The notes under the pieces: model-generated
What the model was told of the DNA's origin: nothing
The model's database searches: none
The model's input: the letters and a program-made list of their open reading frames with translations, nothing else
Source of the DNA: Shewanella atlantica
GTDB taxonomy: Bacteria > Pseudomonadota > Gammaproteobacteria > Enterobacterales > Shewanellaceae
Length of the DNA: 64,000 nt
Assembly: GCF_003966265.1 (NCBI RefSeq)
Contig: NZ_RXNV01000005.1
Span: 145,169 to 209,168 of the forward strand
Direction of reading: 5' to 3'
Translations under genes and position numbers: made by a program
Part shown: piece by piece, positions 57,805 through 64,000 of the stretch
Layout of the letters: each line of letters starts with the position of its first letter
Position numbering within the stretch: the first letter of the stretch is position 1

Positions 57805-57878
57805 CATACCCGCCAATCAACTAACGTACTGAATGTAAAAACATACCCACCACTCAACTAACATACTGAATGTAAAGA
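57805..57878. repeat. 37-bp direct tandem duplication
   Basis: Two consecutive 37-bp units starting CATACCC and ending GAATGTAAA (57805-57841 and 57842-57878) differ at four or five bases. They lie in the 344-bp gap between the FAD oxidoreductase and the next gene. Tandem copies of an ACTGAATGTAAA word could be regulator sites. Confidence 0.75.
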
Positions 57879-58040
57879 CATAGTAAACAATATTTCATGT
57901 AATAATTATCACTGGCTTTACATTTTCATGCTATTGTCATTTTAAAACGACCAATTGATTCTTATTTTTTGCAGCTTCACTAAACCTGTTCTACGTTTAA
58001 AGGGCGCTAAAATAATTAAAATAACTAACAGGAAGATATT

Positions 58041-58448
58041 ATGCATAAGTTCAGTTTTGGCTGTTCAGTCGAACTTTTAACTAACAATATTGCTCAGATA
58101 ACCATAGAGCCAAATGTTGAGGTCACACTCGAGATGCTGGGCGAGTTCGATGAATATATGAGTACGGTATTCAATCACGACTTTGCCCTACTCATTAATA
58201 AACAAAATAATTACTGCTATTCCTATGAAACACTGCTATGCATGGGATCACAAGAAAACCTAAAGGCTACGGCGGTGGTTTATTATGATGAAGCCGATGC
58301 CAAGCTCCCGCCGCAATTCGCGGAAATGAGACAGGTCGATCAGCTTAATATCCAACTTTTTTCGGGAGCTAACATTGGAACCCAAAAAGCATTGAACTGG
58401 CTTGAGCATCAACTATGTACGAAGAAAGCTGTAGAACTTTCATATTAG
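58041..58448 (+). CDS. Hypothetical STAS/SpoIIAA-like protein
   Basis: A 135-residue soluble protein. Its pattern of beta strands and helices (AQITIEPNVEVTLEMLGEF, ALLINKQNNYCY, ATAVVYYDEADAKLP, and a terminal helix ALNWLEHQLC) recalls SpoIIAA/STAS-like folds, where a strand ends in an L-x-x-N loop, but no Ser phosphorylation site is evident. This is an unconfirmed fold guess. AGGA seven bases before the ATG gives a good start. It is transcribed alone. Confidence 0.4.
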   Translation: MHKFSFGCSVELLTNNIAQITIEPNVEVTLEMLGEFDEYMSTVFNHDFALLINKQNNYCYSYETLLCMGSQENLKATAVVYYDEADAKLPPQFAEMRQVDQLNIQLFSGANIGTQKALNWLEHQLCTKKAVELSY

Positions 58449-59151
58449 AAACAGTGATAAAATAGAAACGAATTTTCAAAAAAGCGTTTCCCAAACTCAT
58501 ATGACGCTAATTTCAGAGCAAATATTCTGAAAATATATTTGTGTCTCTATCTTGATGTTTTGTATCTCAATCGATTCTCTATATTGAGCCTTTGAGCCTT
58601 TATCGCATCTTTGCAAGGTCTTTAAGCAGGGTTAGCAGATACAAGCATCAAACAAAAACAGAGGTAGCTCGGCAAGCTTAGCATCACTGCCTATAACAAG
58701 CACAAGATAGTCTTCTTGAGTAATAAAGAACAATTACAAACTGAGAAGGCCACGTCCTTACTGTATAGACATGGTTTGAGCACCAAGGTTTGTAACCTTT
58801 CAAGACGTCTGGCGTGTATAAAGTAAATCAGTCAGTCCTGCTCCGACTTATACCAATCGGTATAAGTAAGTACTCTACTCAGAGTCTTTTTGGCAAATTA
58901 ATTCAAAACAAATGGATGAGGAGGTGAATACCCAGTTATATGACAAGGTATCTACATCACTGTTTCATGTAAAAATTTTCCCTTCTAAAACATAAAGTCA
59001 ACATCGTTGACTCCAATCTATTCAGCGACATTAATCGTAAACACATTATTAGCTATTCTTCGCAAGCTATGATAACAGTTCAATTTGCAATCAAATAAAA
59101 TAACTGATAGAACATACATGTTAAGAAAATGTTTAAAAGTAAGGATTAAAC
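58449..59151. other. 700-bp intergenic region with a 9-bp palindrome
   Basis: No gene is supported. At 58846-58867 ACTTATACC and GGTATAAGT form a perfect 9-bp inverted repeat with AATC centre, related to the ATACCAAT words elsewhere. The rest is AT-rich and featureless to me. Confidence 0.4.
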
Positions 59152-59991
59152 ATGAAAGGATTCATCTATTGGATGGCGATAATTGTATTTTTAATCGCAG
59201 GTTACACCCCCGGCACGGCTAGGGCATCGAACCACTTGCAAGCTTGTGATACGGCTGAGTGCAAAGAGTACTTCACAGCCTATAGAATACTCACCAGAAG
59301 AGGGCACTCAGAAGCTATGGCAACTCTTGGAGAGTTGTACTACGCAGGTTATGGCACTGAAAAAAATACTGAACAAGCACTTAAATGGTTTAGAAGAGCA
59401 GCAAAATATGGCATCACTTCTGCGCAATATAAAGCAGGCGTACTCTACTTGCAGGATTCAGATTTCCAAGATGTAGAGAAAGGAGTAAGTCTAATAAAAA
59501 AAGCCACTAAATATGATTTTTCACCAGCATGCTTCGTACTTGGAAAGATCTACCTCGATGGTAGATTCATTCCTCAGGACATACCTCAAGCTGATAAATG
59601 GTTATCCGCAGCTTACAAACTGAATAATTACGAGACAATTAAGTTTGCAAAAAGACTAAAAAACTCTCCCAAAACAGCATCTTTAGAATTAACAGTGCTA
59701 TTCAGCTTAATTGAGTCTGATATTAAGGTCACTTCAGCTCCCGGCTCTAATCCTCCAATAAATGAAATGGAAACCATTGTCATCACTGCACCTGAATACA
59801 CGGAATATTTCGATGCTGAGATTGCCAGGTTAAACAAATCTATACCCGATACATCGAGTGGCACAGGTTCAAAAATTGCGGGAAGAACCTGCTCAAAACT
59901 CTGGGGATGTAGTACCGAATCAGATCGTGAGCGGATCAGAGATGTGCTGCTAAATGACTGGGGTCTGGAAACCATAAGGTGGCGACCATAA
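59152..59991 (+). CDS. Exported Sel1-repeat protein
   Basis: The 279-residue precursor has an N-terminal signal (GFIYWMAIIVFLIAGYTP...ARA) and about three Sel1/TPR-like repeats: AMATLGELYYAGYGTEKNTEQALKWFRRAAKYG, SAQYKAGVLYLQDSDFQDVEKGVSLIKKA, and ACFVLGKIYLDGRFIPQDIPQADKWLSAA (each read in parts). The C-terminal 100 residues contain Cys pairs (GRTCSKLWGCSTES) and no known domain. Such proteins act as periplasmic scaffolds. AAGGA six bases before the ATG supports the start. It is transcribed alone. Confidence 0.82.
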   Translation: MKGFIYWMAIIVFLIAGYTPGTARASNHLQACDTAECKEYFTAYRILTRRGHSEAMATLGELYYAGYGTEKNTEQALKWFRRAAKYGITSAQYKAGVLYLQDSDFQDVEKGVSLIKKATKYDFSPACFVLGKIYLDGRFIPQDIPQADKWLSAAYKLNNYETIKFAKRLKNSPKTASLELTVLFSLIESDIKVTSAPGSNPPINEMETIVITAPEYTEYFDAEIARLNKSIPDTSSGTGSKIAGRTCSKLWGCSTESDRERIRDVLLNDWGLETIRWRP

Positions 59992-60072
59992 ACCCGAGTT
60001 TTTTTACTGAGAAATAATAATTTTAGCGCCGAATAGGAGGCTAACCCCTCCTATTCAGTGATGGAGCAATCG

Positions 60073-60918
60073 CTAGCACTTCTCACTTTCTAAGTAACAG
60101 AGCAATGCATTAATAACACTGTTGTTTTTTACTATGATCAGCTCTTCAATCGACACAGTTTCTACATACTTTCCAAATGCATTTATCATTTCTATTGGAA
60201 ACTGAGTTGAATACTCTGCCATAGCTTTTGCTCTCTTGTCGGCGTAACCAGAAACATCTACCCTCAAACTAATAGCACCATTTTCTACTGGCTCCTCAAC
60301 CAGGTAATCGATTCCAAATTCACTAGCGGTATTTGAAAGTTGGTTTGCCCTCGTGTTAGATATTGCAAAATAGACCAAATTAAGAGAAAAGGATTCAGTT
60401 GTTAGGGTACTAATAGCTCTATGATCGTTATTTCCCGTTATACCTCCCTCTGCAAATGTGAGAATAGCGAGAGGCTTTTTCTGTTCGAGTATAGCGTTGA
60501 GCTGTTTAACAACCTCTTGACGATATTGATTGAGCTTGCCATCGGGGAAGCGTAAAAACATCGGCGACTGAAGGCCTAATATTTGAGAGGCGGCAATAGC
60601 TTCCTGCTCTCGAATCAGCGCTAACTCAGAGCCCGATGCCTCCAGCCCTGAACGGTCGCTCCCGGCATCTCCGGAAGTTGCGTATACAGGGAAGACTTTA
60701 ACGCCATGATCGGCCAATTTGGCTAAGGTTCCAGATATCCAGGTCTCATCATCCGGATGGGCAAAAATGGCAATAACAGATAGGGGATCTGTCACCTCCT
60801 CCACTGACTCCATACTATATGTCCCACCGGATTGCGCTGCTCCATTCTCGAGATGACAGCCTGTTACCCACATAGCGAGGATGAGAAGTATCAGAGTCAA
60901 CCGAATCATTTGGCCCAC
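60073..60918 (-). CDS. PIG-L/LmbE-family deacetylase lipoprotein
   Basis: The 281-residue protein has a lipoprotein signal (LTLILLILAMWVTGC, lipobox VTGC) followed by the PIG-L domain: VIAIFAHPDDETWISGTLAKLADHG (in parts, with the AHPDDE zinc motif), YATSGDAGSDRSG and a later GNNDHRAI His. PIG-L enzymes remove acetyl groups from N-acetyl sugars. Lipidation would place it at the periplasmic face. A GTG at 60918 has AGGTG upstream; an ATG three codons later is the alternative start. Confidence 0.88.
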   Translation of the reverse strand: MGQMIRLTLILLILAMWVTGCHLENGAAQSGGTYSMESVEEVTDPLSVIAIFAHPDDETWISGTLAKLADHGVKVFPVYATSGDAGSDRSGLEASGSELALIREQEAIAASQILGLQSPMFLRFPDGKLNQYRQEVVKQLNAILEQKKPLAILTFAEGGITGNNDHRAISTLTTESFSLNLVYFAISNTRANQLSNTASEFGIDYLVEEPVENGAISLRVDVSGYADKRAKAMAEYSTQFPIEMINAFGKYVETVSIEELIIVKNNSVINALLCYLESEKC

Positions 60919-61183
60919 AGTTCACCTCGCATTCACCGATTAAACACTCAATTAAGAAAATAGATCCAAGCATAGTAAATATAGACCTGATACACCAAGA
61001 CCCTAATACACTAGGGGCAGTCAAATTACACCATTCTTTTTTCTGGGGAGGGGGGAGACACTCGCATCGTGAGTATTTATGGTTTGAAATCGAGTTCTAA
61101 AATAAGTTCTAAAATAAGTTCTAAACTGATCACCGACTGGGTGAGACCGATTGAGACTGGATGAGCACTCTCATTTTCTTGTG

Positions 61184-61411
61184 TCAATCTACCCTCTTCA
61201 GCCCTAGTTCAGCTTCCTCTCTTAGTTTAGCGATACAACTCTGACAGATGCATGCCTTGAGATCGAGAGTCCCCTCTTCGACAACTTTTTTGGGTGGAAA
61301 AGTGGTGTGATTACACCAGCAATCTTTGAGTTCCTTTCCCTCAATGACGGCACAGCCATTTTGTCGTTGGCAAAGGGGGCAAATATCGGACTTATTTTTC
61401 GGTTGAGTCAT
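61184..61411 (-). CDS. Cysteine-rich CWC-family protein
   Basis: A 75-residue protein with CPLCQRQNGCAV, KDCWCNHTTF and ACICQSCIAKLREE. The C-x2-C-x4-x-C and C-W-C pattern is that of the small cysteine-rich CWC family, whose function is unknown; a zinc or metal-binding role follows from the cysteines. An extra ATG lies one codon upstream (61414). Ribosome-binding site is weak. It lies next to a MITE-like element. Confidence 0.75.
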   Translation of the reverse strand: MTQPKNKSDICPLCQRQNGCAVIEGKELKDCWCNHTTFPPKKVVEEGTLDLKACICQSCIAKLREEAELGLKRVD

Positions 61412-61427
61412 CACTATTATCTCTTAT

Positions 61428-61693
61428 ATACCAATTTCATTGAATCTCTGTTCATTCAGCGGGAGTTTAAAGCGCTGAAGGCAAGGCGGATGATTGAAGC
61501 TAATAGTTATTCTATATCAAAAGCATTCAACGTAGCATGCAGGGTTTTAAAACCCGCCCTTAGGGAGGCTCTCAGACATCCCACTTCTGCATTGCATTGA
61601 CTTACAAGGGAACAACCATTCTTTCATCAATGCGCTTTGAATTGAAAAATCTGAGTGACTCTGAATTAACAACATATTTATTGAAACTGGTAT
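61428..61693. mobile_element. MITE-like element with 12-bp inverted termini
   Basis: ATACCAATTTCA at 61428-61439 is matched at 11 of 12 positions by the reverse complement of TGAAACTGGTAT at 61682-61693. The 266-bp interior holds a GGGTTTTAAAACCC palindrome and GCGGG-rich hairpins, and no transposase. I recall similar interspersed repeats in Shewanella. A target-site duplication is not clear. Confidence 0.55.
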
Positions 61694-61915
61694 TATTTCT
61701 CATCTGCTGGGTGATTCACCCCATCATACAAGGTGACACCATGTCTGAGCAAAGAGTGCCAACTAGCTTGAAAAACACCGAAAGTGAACCGTCCTCTAAA
61801 CAAGCCACATTGTGAATAAATTCTAAAACGTCTAACGACTTAGTGTATCTGGTGAGAAGGCATTTAAAAATGACGGCCTGATTTAGATATTCATAAGCGA
61901 CCTATTAATACCAGC

Positions 61916-62284
61916 TTACAAGCTATCGAAATCGACACGATAGGCTAAGGCTCTGCACTCCAGATAATCATTGCAACCGTTATTGAGACGATGATCGACA
62001 CACTCCATGATCACCACGCCATTTCCGCCCAGCCTCTGAGTCTTATATTTAAGCTCGCCAAGAAGAAGCGACTCAGTAGGTTTAGGTTCAGTCGGCCTGG
62101 TCTTGCAATAGGAGGAGACGACCTTACCAAGCGATTCGGCTTTATATCGCTGAATTTCAGCGATGGAGTACTCTTCAACTTTATAGGTTCTCAAGGCCTC
62201 ATCGACACTCGGGGTCGTATTCAACCTTATTCCATTACATGCAGACAGAGATAACAGTAAAAAAAATGTCACTAAAAACTTCAT
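61916..62284 (-). CDS. RcsF/DUF4156-like lipoprotein
   Basis: The 122-residue precursor starts MKFLVTFFLLLSLSAC, a lipoprotein signal with lipobox LSAC. The mature part has YCKTRPTEPKPTES, then LGELKYKTQRLGGNGVVIMECVDHR and GCNDYLECRALAYR (four conserved Cys plus a G-G-N-G-V-V strand). The L-x-x-x-A-x-x-L-G-x-N-x-V-V and paired Cys layout recalls RcsF and DUF4156 lipoproteins, but no operon link to Rcs is present. Three in-frame ATGs exist; AAGGA eight bases before the third supports 62284. Confidence 0.5.
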   Translation of the reverse strand: MKFLVTFFLLLSLSACNGIRLNTTPSVDEALRTYKVEEYSIAEIQRYKAESLGKVVSSYCKTRPTEPKPTESLLLGELKYKTQRLGGNGVVIMECVDHRLNNGCNDYLECRALAYRVDFDSL

Positions 62285-62537
62285 CAAATTCATCCTTAAA
62301 TTCTTCCTTAACTTATCCATAGATTTAAAGAATGTTGGAAAACAGCCGCATCAATTCAGCACTTTTCCGCACATCCAAGACTGCATAATAAAGAAGCAAC
62401 AGGCTCTTTACACACATTACCATTCATCGAAGAAATTTGTAATGGATCGGGACAGACTCATCGGAGACAGATCACTCCTCGTCATAGCTTAAGCTCACCA
62501 TTTAAGTTAGTCAGGAGTAAATTTTGCCCTCGGAATA

Positions 62538-62567
62538 CAAAAATGCCCCACCGATAAGGCAGGGCAT
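62538..62567 (-). terminator. Rho-independent terminator downstream of metF
   Basis: On the minus strand ATGCCC and GGGGCAT form a stem, followed by TTTTTG, about 95 bp after the metF stop. Confidence 0.7.
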
Positions 62568-62616
62568 AGCTCTCAACTCTCAACTCACATGGCTCGTAGC
62601 TTTAACCTTCTGAGCC

Positions 62617-62640
62617 TTCGCGGCTAAAGCCGCTCCTACA
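62617..62640. repeat. REP-like palindrome
   Basis: CGCGGCTAAAGCCGCTCCTAC is a hairpin (GCGGC/GCCGC) with a GGAGTAG-type tail, closely resembling dispersed REP elements common in pseudomonads and other gammaproteobacteria. It sits between metF and its terminator. Confidence 0.7.
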
Positions 62641-62661
62641 CTTACTGCTTATAACTCAGTA

Positions 62662-63597
<936 letters not shown>

Positions 63598-63599
63598 TT

Positions 63600-63623
63600 A
63601 GACGTTTGGACGTCTATACATCC
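63600..63623. promoter_or_regulatory. MetJ operator (three tandem met boxes)
   Basis: AGACGTTT, GGACGTCT and ATACATCC lie in tandem, matching the AGACGTCT consensus at 6, 7 and 4-5 positions, 48 bp before the metF start. MetJ binds tandem 8-bp boxes cooperatively. Confidence 0.85.
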
Positions 63624-63870
63624 ATATTAGAGAAACTCTGGTCTAAGTCAATAGCAAACAGAGTACTAAATACAAATAAGATAGTTCTTAGAAAGAAGGA
63701 ACGCGACTTCGTCGCTGGAGGACGGCTCAAGAACGCCTACGAGTTCGGCAAAAAGCGCCTCCTAGGACGGGCTTCGCCCTACGAGAAAAAGCGTTTAATC
63801 TTCTCTCGAAGGTAGCGGCCTCAAAGCGTAAGCGACCTAGAAGCGTAGCATCCCCGAAGCTAAGCGCCCT

Positions 63871-64000
63871 CGAAGCGAAGCGCCCTCGAAGCGAAGCGCC
63901 CTCGAAGCGAAGCGCCCTCGAAGCGAAGCGCCCTCGAAGCGAAGCGCCCTCGAAGCGAAGCGCCCTCGAAGCGAAGCGCCCTCGAAGCGAAGCGCCCTCT
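63871..64000. repeat. 16-bp tandem repeat array, at least eight copies, running off the window
   Basis: CGAAGCGAAGCGCCCT is repeated exactly at 63871, 63887, 63903, 63919, 63935, 63951, 63967 and 63983. Degenerate relatives precede it from about 63818 (CAAAGCGTAAGCGACCT, AGAAGCGTAGCATCCC, CGAAGCTAAGCGCCCT). The unit is not a multiple of three and no gene is in phase with it. The array is truncated by the window edge. Confidence 0.97.

Noticed and set aside
63606..63815. A 69-codon plus-strand frame between metF and the 16-bp array
   Set aside because: It begins inside the MetJ operator region and ends in repeat sequence, with no ribosome-binding site.

Overview
The window looks like chromosome from a marine gammaproteobacterium of the Shewanella type. 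The evidence is the combination of a MetJ-type operator before metF, DbpA-tailed DeaD, an SSB with a long Gln/Pro linker ending DDDIPF, UvrA, YajR-like MFS, PepT, TcdA, Tpm, FxsA, CutA-DsbD, paired general porins, a multiheme lipoprotein cytochrome, and many short palindromic intergenic repeats. The species call is inference.

Positions 1-14029 are an accessory region ending at a tRNA-Leu(CAA) gene. From the left it holds a SIR2-like DUF4917 protein, a minus-strand run (a protein with two copies of a wHTH-like domain, an HNH-like zinc protein, an EVE/PUA-like protein), a 101-bp tandem repeat, a Lys-rich basic protein, a 15-bp inverted repeat and a possible replication-initiator-like protein. 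Next come a tyrosine recombinase translationally coupled to a double-AAA ATPase, three small accessory genes, and a type II restriction-modification system of the Cfr10I/Bse634I family. Forty bp of the tRNA 5' half are repeated exactly at 13990-14029, which looks like an attachment-site scar.

Positions 14030-42000 are mostly core genes: a DUF3149 micro-protein, a SieB-like membrane protein, an orphan histidine kinase, pepT with a decayed copy of its 3' end, tcdA, two paralogous porins, tpm, a Ser/Thr-kinase-like protein, fxsA, cutA-dsbD, and a Kef/YbaL-type antiporter. A galactoside cluster follows: PD40 propeller protein, exported LacZ-type beta-galactosidase, sodium/solute symporter, galK, galM. 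The cluster reads as periplasmic hydrolysis, sodium-driven uptake, anomer interconversion and phosphorylation. No galT, galE or regulator is visible.

Positions 41925-46113 hold a small insertion at the 3' end of ssb. A diverged copy of the ssb 3' end plus its terminator (41925-42060) and the real one (46036 onwards) flank a TetR regulator, a LuxR-type regulator and a large tetraheme lipoprotein whose base composition looks GC-richer than its surroundings. Beyond lie ssb, a yajR-like MFS gene, uvrA, an M28 peptidase lipoprotein, deaD, a divergent VOC/MarR pair, an FAD oxidoreductase, several small envelope or hypothetical proteins, a PIG-L deacetylase lipoprotein, a MITE-like element, and metF with its MetJ operator. 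The window ends inside a 16-bp tandem repeat array.
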